Below, piece after piece: positions 1 through 5,651 of a stretch of DNA of 7,560 nucleotides. The stretch lies in NCBI RefSeq assembly GCF_946479605.1, contig NZ_CAMLGT010000190.1, positions 1-7,560 of the forward strand, in the 5' to 3' direction. The translations under genes were made by a program, and so were the position numbers. How positions within the stretch are numbered: position 1 is the stretch's first letter; every line of letters starts with the position of its first letter. The notes beneath the pieces were generated by a model, which was given only the letters and a program-made list of their open reading frames with translations, was not told the DNA's origin and did no database searches. The stretch comes from an uncultured Lacibacter sp. (GTDB taxonomy: Bacteria > Bacteroidota > Bacteroidia > Chitinophagales > Chitinophagaceae).

Positions 1-917
1 CGGTTGCAGAACCGAAGGCTGAACATGCGATCAACGGCTTTGCCATTATCCAGCAATGAAAATGCAGGAGCAACACCAACTTTGTTGTAAAGCTCAACAA
101 CAGCAACGGGTGCTTCAACCATGCCAGCATCTTTCACCACAATAAAAGATGATTCGCCATTTACTTCAATACGATACTTACCGGCATCTAACCCTTGCAA
201 ACTCACATCAACAGCGGTTCTTATTGTTTCAAATTTTTGAATAACTACTGCCTTTGCTTCTTTACGAAACAACCCTGTTTGTTCATCAATTGCATAATGC
301 CTGATCACAAATTCTTTTGCAGGTACGGCAACTGTATACGAATAAATTGCGCTGTGTACAGCTGCCATATCCTGCTCTGCTACAAACTGCCTCTTAAGCC
401 TCTTTCGCCAAAACGATGGATTGTTTATTAAGATTCCATTCGTTGTTGTTTTTAAACACTCATAGATGTCTGTACCATCGGTTACCAAACGACCGGGTTT
501 ATAAATAGTTGCTGCTACATGTATTGATATTCGTTTTGATAGATACAACCTGTTGATGGTACCTGATGGAAGCAACGGTTCAGTGAATGCATTGTTTGAA
601 AAATTCGATAACCAGTTTGTTTCTGCTTTCGATGGTTTAAAATTTGATTGGGTGATATTATCGAACAAACCATTTTCCGCTATGATATAAAACACAAGTC
701 GCAGATCATCGGGCCATTGTTTTACCGGTTCGCCAGCTATATCCGTTTTCACTGCAACAATCAGTTGATGATCGAGTTGCTTCCACTTCATATCATAGTT
801 GCGGAATAACTTTTCTGTTGCTGCCGATGGTTTGATCAACAGGTTCTTTGCTTTTGCCTCACGATAATAATCATGCAGCATCTCAACTCTGAATACTATT
901 TTATAACTGCTGTTCAT
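1..917 (-). CDS. Second gene of a contractile injection system operon, function unknown (partial, C-terminus beyond the window)
   Basis: The minus strand is open from an ATG at 917-915 to position 1: 305 codons, no stop, so the gene continues off the left edge. Its ATG overlaps the TGA of the DUF4255 gene (ATGA, 914-917), which implies translational coupling and co-transcription. The N-terminus starts MNSSYKIVFRVEMLHDYY; there is no signal peptide or membrane segment. Residues 1-110 look like a mixed alpha/beta domain. Residues 148-171 contain DGTDIYECL followed by NNPSFWRKR, a Y-x-C ... P-x-x-W pattern resembling small carbohydrate-binding or tail-fibre-type modules. Residues 228-262 look like a beta-sandwich strand pair (LDAGKYRIEVNG, SSFIVV). 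I do not recognise the family. Position directly after a Pvc16-like gene suggests a structural or assembly component of the same particle; that is inference. Existence of the gene is near certain, the role is not. Confidence 0.8.
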   Translation of the reverse strand, partial: MNSSYKIVFRVEMLHDYYREAKAKNLLIKPSAATEKLFRNYDMKWKQLDHQLIVAVKTDIAGEPVKQWPDDLRLVFYIIAENGLFDNITQSNFKPSKAETNWLSNFSNNAFTEPLLPSGTINRLYLSKRISIHVAATIYKPGRLVTDGTDIYECLKTTTNGILINNPSFWRKRLKRQFVAEQDMAAVHSAIYSYTVAVPAKEFVIRHYAIDEQTGLFRKEAKAVVIQKFETIRTAVDVSLQGLDAGKYRIEVNGESSFIVVKDAGMVEAPVAVVELYNKVGVAPAFSLLDNGKAVDRMFSLRFCN

Positions 918-1516
918 ATTACCGCTGGCGTTTTGTCTTTAGCTGTAGTTTCGATTTCAAGAATAATTCCGCCACCATTCTGTACAAACCTGTCATCAAT
1001 TACTACCTGGCGTATTTTGTATAATACTGATGGCAAATATTTTCCACCAAGACTTGCCCACAAATGATTCACCTGTTCAAAATTGAGTGTAACCAATTCG
1101 CTGCTGATCTGCTGAACAGGTTGCATGGTATCGGTAAATAATCCCGGGCTGTTTTGGGGTGTAAAAATGTTTTTATGCTGAAAAAACTGCATTACATAAG
1201 ACAGATACAATAAGGCGTCATCCGAATAATCACGGTTAACAGAAAACAGCACATATAAATTCACAAGTACCGGTGGATTTTTATACTCCACGCCCGTTCC
1301 TGTAAGTGACGGGAAACTATTGGATGGATGTTTACTGATGCGATCCTCTTCAATATTTACCAGCGACATCACGATCTTGGATGTAACTGCACTCAGTTCA
1401 TCTGCCTTAGCAATATTGGCCGCTACCACAATACCCGAAGGAGTTGCAGCACCGTTCCGGAGCATAATAAACCTGTTCAGCTCTTCTGTAAAGAACCGAA
1501 ATACATGCTGTATCAA
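914..1516 (-). CDS. DUF4255 / Pvc16-like tail terminator protein of a contractile injection system
   Basis: A 200-residue cytoplasmic protein matching from memory the DUF4255 (Pvc16 N-terminal) family. The N-terminal helix has IQHVFRFFTEELNRFI. A central SKIVMSLVNIEEDR block (46-59) is followed by PPVLVNLYVLFSVN (81-94) and a YLSYVMQFFQHKNIF helix (104-118). A C-terminal HLWASLGGKYLPSVLYKIR block (151-169) is the most typical signature. In extracellular contractile injection systems (PVC, AFP, AlgoCIS types) this protein caps the tube and sheath and ends their polymerisation. The start is TTG at 1516-1514: there is no in-frame ATG between it and the upstream stop at 1537-1535, and the next ATG (residue 18) would remove the conserved first helix. 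It is the first gene of its operon and overlaps the next by 4 bases. Tail-terminator assignment is by family, not by experiment. Confidence 0.85.
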   Translation of the reverse strand: MIQHVFRFFTEELNRFIMLRNGAATPSGIVVAANIAKADELSAVTSKIVMSLVNIEEDRISKHPSNSFPSLTGTGVEYKNPPVLVNLYVLFSVNRDYSDDALLYLSYVMQFFQHKNIFTPQNSPGLFTDTMQPVQQISSELVTLNFEQVNHLWASLGGKYLPSVLYKIRQVVIDDRFVQNGGGIILEIETTAKDKTPAVI

Positions 1517-1769
1517 ACTTTTCCGTTTTAAAGGTTAAAAGCAGTTACTTACAATGTGCATTGATCGGGTGTGTTAGCCAGGGGAAGATTAAAGCAGGTT
1601 TTGCAATGGTAGATTCTCTCACAGGTCATTCGAATGCAATATTGAAAGATTTTTAAAAAATGTCAATACCTCAAATAGGTAATAATCAAAAATTAATCAT
1701 CATCAACTGAAGTAGGTGCTGTTTTTGAAAAAACATTTTTTTATAAAACCCAATACAGTATTACGTTTC

Positions 1770-1794
1770 AAAAAAAAGACAAGCATTCTGCTTG
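1770..1794 (-). terminator. Possible second intrinsic terminator or leader hairpin
   Basis: Read on the minus strand, CAAGC and GCTTG (1794-1790 and 1784-1780) form a 5-bp stem with a 5-base loop, followed by a TC and then a run of eight T (complement of 1770-1777). The stem is short, so termination would be weak. It may be a back-up to the terminator at 1918-1950, or, if the operon promoter lies upstream of it, an attenuator in the leader. Confidence 0.35.
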
Positions 1795-1850
1795 CTGGAA
1801 TAAATATTTGTAAACAAGTTGCACGAAGGAATAAAAAGTAAAAAAGCACA

Positions 1851-1882
1851 GGTAATTTTTACATCAAACCCGTAAAATTACC
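1851..1882. repeat. Inverted repeat (11-bp stem with one bulged T)
   Basis: GGTAATTTTTAC at 1851-1862 pairs with GTAAAATTACC at 1872-1882, with one bulged T and a 9-base loop ATCAAACCC. There is no T-run directly beside it on the minus strand, so it is not an obvious terminator. It lies between the terminator of the PepSY gene and the start of the injection-system operon and could be an operator or a transcript structure. Confidence 0.5.
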
Positions 1883-1917
1883 AATGTAATGAAGAGTAAA
1901 ATGGAATACCTGTAATA

Positions 1918-1950
1918 ATAAAAAAACCGCTTACATAAAAGTAAACGGTT
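1918..1950 (-). terminator. Rho-independent terminator of the PepSY-like gene
   Basis: On the minus strand AACCGTTTAC (1950-1941) pairs with GTAAGCGGTT (1934-1925): ten pairs including one G-U, with a 6-base loop. Seven T (complement of 1920-1926) overlap and follow the stem. It sits 21 bases after the stop codon of the PepSY-like gene, in the expected orientation. Confidence 0.75.
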
Positions 1951-1971
1951 GAAGTATGATAAAACAGCTCG

Positions 1972-2421
1972 TTATAAACTCAACAATTCTTCATACAACC
2001 TGCCCTTTGCATCAAATACCAGCTTCTTTTTATTGATTGCATTCTTTTGTACTATAATAAAATACTCATTTGCTTCTGCTCTTGGTTTTGTAACGGTCAT
2101 CACATCTTTTACTGCCCATTCTTTATACTTACTGTCTTTAAACCCTTGCTGTACCACTTCAGGCAATGTTTCCAGTTTCACCTGCTCTTCCGTACTCACC
2201 CAATCACCTTTGGGCGTATAAGTTGCTTTCAATTTTTTTTCGCCTGATGTAAAGCGAACAATATGATTATCCAACCCACCTGACCATTTTAAATCTTTTG
2301 CATCGGGATACTGTTTATCAAAACTTTGCTTGACAATATCCGGTACAGAAAATAATTGTTGTGATTTTGTTACAGTACTTACAGAGATCAATAAAATCAT
2401 TAGTGAAAAAACATACTTCAT
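1972..2421 (-). CDS. Secreted PepSY-like protein (beta-lactamase-inhibitor-like fold family)
   Basis: A 149-residue protein beginning with a classical signal peptide: MK, a hydrophobic stretch over residues 4-17, and probable cleavage near TKS-QQ (residue 20). It is therefore predicted to be periplasmic or exported. The mature part carries two PepSY-like repeats. Repeat 1 has VPDIVKQSFDKQYPDAKDLKW (26-46) then KATYTPKGDWVSTE (65-78). Repeat 2 has LPEVVQQGFKDSKY (86-99) then EYFIIVQ (119-125) and KKLVFDAKGRLYEE (132-145). Helix-plus-sheet repeats of this kind are common in Bacteroidota secreted proteins of unknown role; the older name refers to fold similarity only. It has its own likely promoter at 2440-2447 and terminator at 1918-1950, so it appears monocistronic. 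No catalytic residues are apparent and substrate or partner is unknown. Confidence 0.85.
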   Translation of the reverse strand: MKYVFSLMILLISVSTVTKSQQLFSVPDIVKQSFDKQYPDAKDLKWSGGLDNHIVRFTSGEKKLKATYTPKGDWVSTEEQVKLETLPEVVQQGFKDSKYKEWAVKDVMTVTKPRAEANEYFIIVQKNAINKKKLVFDAKGRLYEELLSL

Positions 2422-2439
2422 AATCGTCTATTTAATATG

Positions 2440-2447
2440 CAAACCTA
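2440..2447 (-). promoter_or_regulatory. Putative -7 element (TAGGTTTG) for the PepSY-like gene
   Basis: Minus-strand TAGGTTTG is an exact match to the Bacteroidota TAnnTTTG -7 consensus, 18 bases before the ATG at 2421. No TTTG or TTG is found at the expected -33 spacing, so the match is half complete. It overlaps the inverted repeat at 2441-2456. Confidence 0.45.
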
Positions 2448-2456
2448 AGCAGGTTT
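2441..2456. repeat. Inverted repeat AAACCT-N4-AGGTTT over the PepSY promoter
   Basis: AAACCT at 2441-2446 and AGGTTT at 2451-2456 are perfect inverted arms separated by AAGC. The left arm covers most of the putative -7 element. The spacing and placement would fit a small operator, but a 6-bp match can arise by chance. Confidence 0.4.
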
Positions 2457-2501
2457 CATGCCTTAAATTGTTAACAGTACGTTGAAGTAAAAATGAGGGA
2501 A

Positions 2502-3167
2502 TTATTCTTTTCCGGCTACTACCAATACAATTTCACCTTTTACTCCTTTTGCTTCAAAATAATCATGCACTTCTTTCAATGTTCCTCGTTTATTCTCTTC
2601 GAATTTTTTGGAGAGCTCACGACTAACCGAGCAAAGACGGTCTTCGCCGAAGTATTGTGCCAGATCGTTCAATGTTTTTACTAAACGAAACGGCGACTCA
2701 TAAAAGATCATGGTTCGTTCTTCTTCTGCCAGTTGCTTCAGTGCAGTCATACGACCTTTCTTTTGCGGAAGAAACCCTTCAAACACAAAGCGATTGGTGG
2801 GCAATCCACTATTTACCAAGGCAGGAACAAATGCAGTGGCGCCGGGCAATGTTTCAACTGTAATATCATTTTGCACACAGGCACGTACCAACAAAAAAGC
2901 AGGATCGCTGATGCCGGGAGTACCTGCATCAGTAAGCAAGGCCATCTTCTTTCCTTCTTTCAACTGATCAATAAGATGCTGTACAATCTTATGCTCATTA
3001 TGCTGATGATAAGGAGAGAGTGGCTTTTGAATATTGTAATGATTTAACAGCACGGAACTGGTGCGTGTATCTTCAGCAAGAATAACATCCACCTCCTGCA
3101 ATACATCCAATGCCCGAAGTGTAATATCCTTAAGATTACCGATGGGGGTTGGAACAAGAATCAGCAT
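2502..3167 (-). CDS. rsmI: 16S rRNA (cytidine1402-2'-O)-methyltransferase RsmI
   Basis: A 221-residue cytoplasmic SAM-dependent methyltransferase that 2'-O-methylates C1402 in the decoding centre of 16S rRNA. Tetrapyrrole-methylase-fold signatures appear in order: VPTPIGNLKDITLRA (5-19), LAEDTRTS (30-37), LLTDAGTPGISDP (77-89), LPGATAFVPALVNSGL (107-122), FEGFLPQKKGR (129-139), FYESPFRL (155-162), SRELSKKFEE (182-191) and GEIVLVVAG (211-219). It lacks the extra C-terminal segment of the E. coli protein (about 286 residues), as is usual in short forms. The start MLILVPTPIGN places the first strand correctly. It follows purS by 79 bases that hold a heptamer inverted element, whose last unit ends 5 bases before the ATG. 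No terminator is visible after its stop; the PepSY gene begins 80 bases on. Confidence 0.95.
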   Translation of the reverse strand: MLILVPTPIGNLKDITLRALDVLQEVDVILAEDTRTSSVLLNHYNIQKPLSPYHQHNEHKIVQHLIDQLKEGKKMALLTDAGTPGISDPAFLLVRACVQNDITVETLPGATAFVPALVNSGLPTNRFVFEGFLPQKKGRMTALKQLAEEERTMIFYESPFRLVKTLNDLAQYFGEDRLCSVSRELSKKFEENKRGTLKEVHDYFEAKGVKGEIVLVVAGKE

Positions 3168-3172
3168 AAAAC

Positions 3173-3241
3173 AAGTATGAAGTAAGAAGTACGAGGTACG
3201 AGGTGTACAGGCTCTTACTTCCTGCTTCTTACCTCCTGCAT
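3173..3241. repeat. Heptamer-built inverted repeat element between purS and rsmI
   Basis: On the plus strand five adjacent 7-base units read AAGTATG, AAGTAAG, AAGTACG, AGGTACG, AGGTGTA (3173-3207). On the minus strand four more read ATGCAGG, AGGTAAG, AAGCAGG, AAGTAAG (3241-3214). The two arms are inverted relative to each other, so 3182-3198 pairs with 3216-3232 at 14 of 17 positions. It has no T-run on the minus strand and is not a standard terminator. Confidence 0.7.
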
Positions 3242-3246
3242 CGTGT

Positions 3247-3492
3247 TTAATTAACCGAGATTTCGTATTGCTCCATTACCGGGTTGGCAAGGAGTTTTTT
3301 AGCTGCTTCTTCAGCAATAGCTTTTGCATCATCGGCAGTAGCCGCATCAATCTGCATGCTGATGTTTTTACCAATACGTACATCGGCCACACCTTGCAAA
3401 CCTAAGTTGCTCAATCCACCCATTACGGCTTTACCTTGCGGGTCTAATAAATCTTTCAGCGGCATTACTTTCACCTGAACTGTGTACGTCAT
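3247..3492 (-). CDS. purS: Phosphoribosylformylglycinamidine synthase subunit PurS
   Basis: An 81-residue protein, the usual PurS length. It is the small subunit of the three-part FGAM synthase (PurS-PurQ-PurL), which converts FGAR, glutamine and ATP to FGAM in step 4 of purine synthesis; PurS is thought to dock the glutaminase PurQ onto PurL. Signatures are VQVKVMPLKDLLDPQGKAV (5-23), GLSNLGLQGVADVRIGK (26-42) and a C-terminal AIAEEAAKKLLANPVMEQYE. The protein starts at ATG 3492-3490, 15 bases after the pssA stop, so the two are probably co-transcribed. purL and purQ are not in the window. No Shine-Dalgarno is seen before the ATG, only an AT-rich leader. Confidence 0.93.
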   Translation of the reverse strand: MTYTVQVKVMPLKDLLDPQGKAVMGGLSNLGLQGVADVRIGKNISMQIDAATADDAKAIAEEAAKKLLANPVMEQYEISVN

Positions 3493-3507
3493 TGTAGTAT
3501 TATTAAT

Positions 3508-4269
3508 TTATGAGATTTGTTTTTTAAGCAGCAAAGATAGAACAACATAGGCTAAATAAATAAGCGGAATGGCTGCCCATTGAAAAACAAGTGCCAGGAT
3601 AATGGCCAATACAACCAGTATAAACTTGGGCTGATTATTCCGGAAACTGTAATCCTTGAACTTTAGGCTCATAATTGGCAGATCGCTCACCATCAGGTAG
3701 CTGATGAGAAAGGTAATGCCATACAATACCCAGCGGTTTACAATTACCGAAGCCAGATCCCACGTATTATACCAAACGATCAGTGGTAAGGCCGCCACTA
3801 CAAACCCAGTAATAGGTGTTGGCACTCCTCTGAACGAAATACTCTGACGTTCATCAATATTAAACTTTGCCAACCGCCATACGGCGCAGCAGGCAATCAG
3901 CAAAGCAGGCAGTAAAAGCCACACAGATGTATCGAGTGCTGATTCTTCTTTCAGGTAACTCATCCGCAGCAATTGGTACATGATCATGGCAGGCGCCACA
4001 CCAAATGTTACTGCATCGCTCAAAGAATCAAGTTGTTTGCCCATTTCAGAAGAGGCTTTCATCAGCCTTGCAAGAAAGCCATCCAAAAAATCAATCAACC
4101 CTGCGGCAAAAATAAAAAAGGAAGCATAGGCCAGTTTTTCAGGCAGGTTAATAATAAGATTCCCCTGATCAACAGTGGTAATGGTTTCACCCGGCTGCAG
4201 AATGAGAATGATTGCAATGCAACCAAATACGAGGTTGAGTAAAGTGAAGAGGTTTGGGATTTGTTTCAT
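3508..4269 (-). CDS. pssA: CDP-diacylglycerol--serine O-phosphatidyltransferase PssA
   Basis: An integral membrane enzyme joining CDP-diacylglycerol and L-serine to phosphatidylserine and CMP, the first step toward phosphatidylethanolamine. The CDP-alcohol phosphatidyltransferase motif DxxDGxxARx8GxxxDxxxD is complete: D60, D63, G64, A67, R68, G77, D81, D85. FRGVPTPITG (147-156) is typical of bacterial type II PssA. Several hydrophobic segments are seen, e.g. 8-24, 46-62, 115-131, 153-167, 180-195 and 215-247. I start it at ATG 4269-4267 (MKQIPNLFTLLN, 253 residues), the standard family N-terminus. An in-frame ATG at 4314 would add 15 residues, but that stretch is encoded entirely by the hairpin repeat element and its start lies in the hairpin loop. 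It lies 73 bases after pepP and 15 bases before purS. Confidence 0.93.
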   Translation of the reverse strand: MKQIPNLFTLLNLVFGCIAIILILQPGETITTVDQGNLIINLPEKLAYASFFIFAAGLIDFLDGFLARLMKASSEMGKQLDSLSDAVTFGVAPAMIMYQLLRMSYLKEESALDTSVWLLLPALLIACCAVWRLAKFNIDERQSISFRGVPTPITGFVVAALPLIVWYNTWDLASVIVNRWVLYGITFLISYLMVSDLPIMSLKFKDYSFRNNQPKFILVVLAIILALVFQWAAIPLIYLAYVVLSLLLKKQIS

Positions 4270-4339
4270 GTTTAGTTCATGGTTCATTGTCATAGTTGAT
4301 GGTTCATCGTTCATAACGATGAACCATCAACTATGAACC
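4263..4339. repeat. Heptamer-built inverted repeat with perfect 22-bp stem between pepP and pssA
   Basis: Plus-strand units include AGTTCAT (4274-4280), GGTTCAT (4281-4287), a 6-base TGTCAT, AGTTGAT (4294-4300), GGTTCAT (4301-4307) and CGTTCAT (4308-4314). On the minus strand GGTTCAT, AGTTGAT, GGTTCAT recur over 4339-4319. As a result 4290-4311 is a perfect reverse complement of 4315-4336, leaving a 3-base loop CAT. There is no T-run on the transcribed (minus) side, so it is not a typical intrinsic terminator for pepP. Confidence 0.85.
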
Positions 4340-4342
4340 GAT

Positions 4343-5632
4343 TTATTTTTTCATCAACGCTTCAATATCTTCAACAGTTATTGGAATATTCTGCATCAGA
4401 TCTTTATTGCCGTTACGGGTAATCCAGAAATTATTTTCAATACGCACACCCATCTGTTCTTCTTCAATATAAATACCGGGCTCAATGGTAAATACCATTC
4501 CAGCTTTTACAGGTTCTGTTTTTGTACCAAGATCGTGTACATCAATACCGAGATGGTGCGAAATGCCATGATACAGATATTTACGGTAAGCCCTGTTCTC
4601 AGCATCTTCATTTTTCACATCGGTCTTTTTCAGTAACCCAATTTTTAAAAACTGCTGCGTTGCTTCCTCGCCCACTTTATTGGTGTAATCAACAATGGTG
4701 ATACCGGGCTTTAAAATACTTTTTGCATAATTATGTAGATGCAGACAGGCATTGTACACAGTCTTTTGTCGTTTTGTAAACTTTCCATTTACAGGAACAG
4801 TGCGTGTTAGATCTGCATTGTAACCTCCATACTCTGCACCAAAATCCATCAGTATCAATTCACCATCATTACAAACATTATTATTACTTACATAATGCAA
4901 AATTCTTGCACTATCGCCGCTTGCTATAATGCTGCCATAAGCAGGACCAGTTGACCCCTGCGATAAGAATGAATGATAGATCTCTGCTTCAATTTCATTT
5001 TCCAGCACACCAGGTTTTATAAACTTCAGCAAACGACGGAAAGTAACATCGGTAATGTCCATTGCCTTTTGCATCAGCTCAATTTCAGCAGCTGTTTTAA
5101 CAGCACGCAGCTCTCTCATAATCTTTGCAGCACGTTGAAAACTATGCAGCGGATATTTCGATTTCATTTCATCAATAAAACGATAATCACGGCTACGTAC
5201 AAGTGAAGCCTTCCTGTCGTTTTCATTGCTGCTTAAATAAATATGATCTGCAAGGTGTATCCATGTTTGAAGAATGGCTTCAATACTATCTAACCAAACA
5301 ATGGTTTGAATACCGGAAATTTCACGGCCTTCATTTGCACGCAAACGCTTACCATCCCATTTTTCTTTTAATTCGTTTGGGCGAACCAACACCAACACTT
5401 CTTTGTATTTCGGATCAGGATTATCAGGGAAAAGGATCACCATGCTGTCTTCCTGCATAACGCCGGTAAGCCAGTAGAGATCGCTGTTTTGCTTATACGC
5501 ATGCAATGCATCACCGTTCATTGGCCACTCATCATTACCAACAAATATGGCAATTGAGTTGGGCAACATTGCTTTTACAAACCGTTCACGGTTTTTGCTG
5601 AACAATTCAGGCTTAATGGGTTGAAATTTCAT
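4343..5632 (-). CDS. pepP: Xaa-Pro aminopeptidase (aminopeptidase P, M24B family)
   Basis: A 429-residue cytoplasmic metallopeptidase that removes an N-terminal residue from peptides with proline in position 2. The N-terminal AMP_N domain (about 1-130) has FVGNDEWPMNGDALHAYKQN then SDLYWLTG. The C-terminal pita-bread catalytic domain (about 165-425) keeps all expected dinuclear metal ligands: D263 (MDFGAEYGG), D274 (NADLTRT), H359 (GISHHLG), E384 (IEPGIYI) and E399 (GVRIENN), plus H366 (DVHDLG). I choose ATG 5632-5630 (MKFQPIKPELF) over an in-frame ATG at 5677. The 15 extra residues (MAKGDGLFCSPNSCC) are unlike the family, and they overlap the likely promoter, whose start point would lie near 5645. 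It heads the pepP-pssA-purS-rsmI run. Confidence 0.93.
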   Translation of the reverse strand: MKFQPIKPELFSKNRERFVKAMLPNSIAIFVGNDEWPMNGDALHAYKQNSDLYWLTGVMQEDSMVILFPDNPDPKYKEVLVLVRPNELKEKWDGKRLRANEGREISGIQTIVWLDSIEAILQTWIHLADHIYLSSNENDRKASLVRSRDYRFIDEMKSKYPLHSFQRAAKIMRELRAVKTAAEIELMQKAMDITDVTFRRLLKFIKPGVLENEIEAEIYHSFLSQGSTGPAYGSIIASGDSARILHYVSNNNVCNDGELILMDFGAEYGGYNADLTRTVPVNGKFTKRQKTVYNACLHLHNYAKSILKPGITIVDYTNKVGEEATQQFLKIGLLKKTDVKNEDAENRAYRKYLYHGISHHLGIDVHDLGTKTEPVKAGMVFTIEPGIYIEEEQMGVRIENNFWITRNGNKDLMQNIPITVEDIEALMKK

Positions 5633-5651
5633 ACAACAAGAATTAGGGCTG

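Larger units (their letters stand above)
1517..1971. other. 455-base non-coding region between the PepSY gene and the injection-system operon
   Basis: No credible gene is present on either strand. The region is AT-rich and holds three stem-loops (1918-1950, 1851-1882, 1770-1794) and a perfect 10-base palindrome CATTCGAATG at 1627-1636. It must contain the promoter of the minus-strand injection-system operon. I found no exact minus-strand TAnnTTTG match (CAAAnnTA on the plus strand) here, so the promoter is either degenerate or dependent on another sigma factor or an activator. Confidence 0.6.

Noticed and set aside
195..431. Plus-strand open frame of 78 codons
   Set aside because: It lies entirely inside the long minus-strand reading frame at 1-917, has a low-complexity Cys/Phe-rich translation and no family resemblance.
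1320..1538. Overlapping plus-strand open frames opposite the DUF4255 gene
   Set aside because: They are antisense shadows of a gene with clear family signatures.
1801..1810. TAAATATTTG as a plus-strand promoter box
   Set aside because: The spacing inside the box is wrong (four bases instead of two) and there is no plus-strand gene downstream.
1949..2247. Plus-strand frames opposite the PepSY-like gene
   Set aside because: They are shadows; the minus-strand frame has a signal peptide, repeats, a promoter and a terminator.
2710..3047. Plus-strand frames inside rsmI
   Set aside because: They have no recognisable domains and are opposite a highly conserved methyltransferase.
3173..4339. CRISPR array or tRNA/small RNA gene in the repeat-bearing spacers
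   Set aside because: Units are 7 bases, adjacent and degenerate, with no spacers of constant length; no cloverleaf fold was seen.
4290..4350. Hairpin plus T-rich sequence on the plus strand as a terminator
   Set aside because: No gene on the plus strand leads into it, and the T-rich stretch is simply the lysine codons and stop at the end of pepP read on the other strand.
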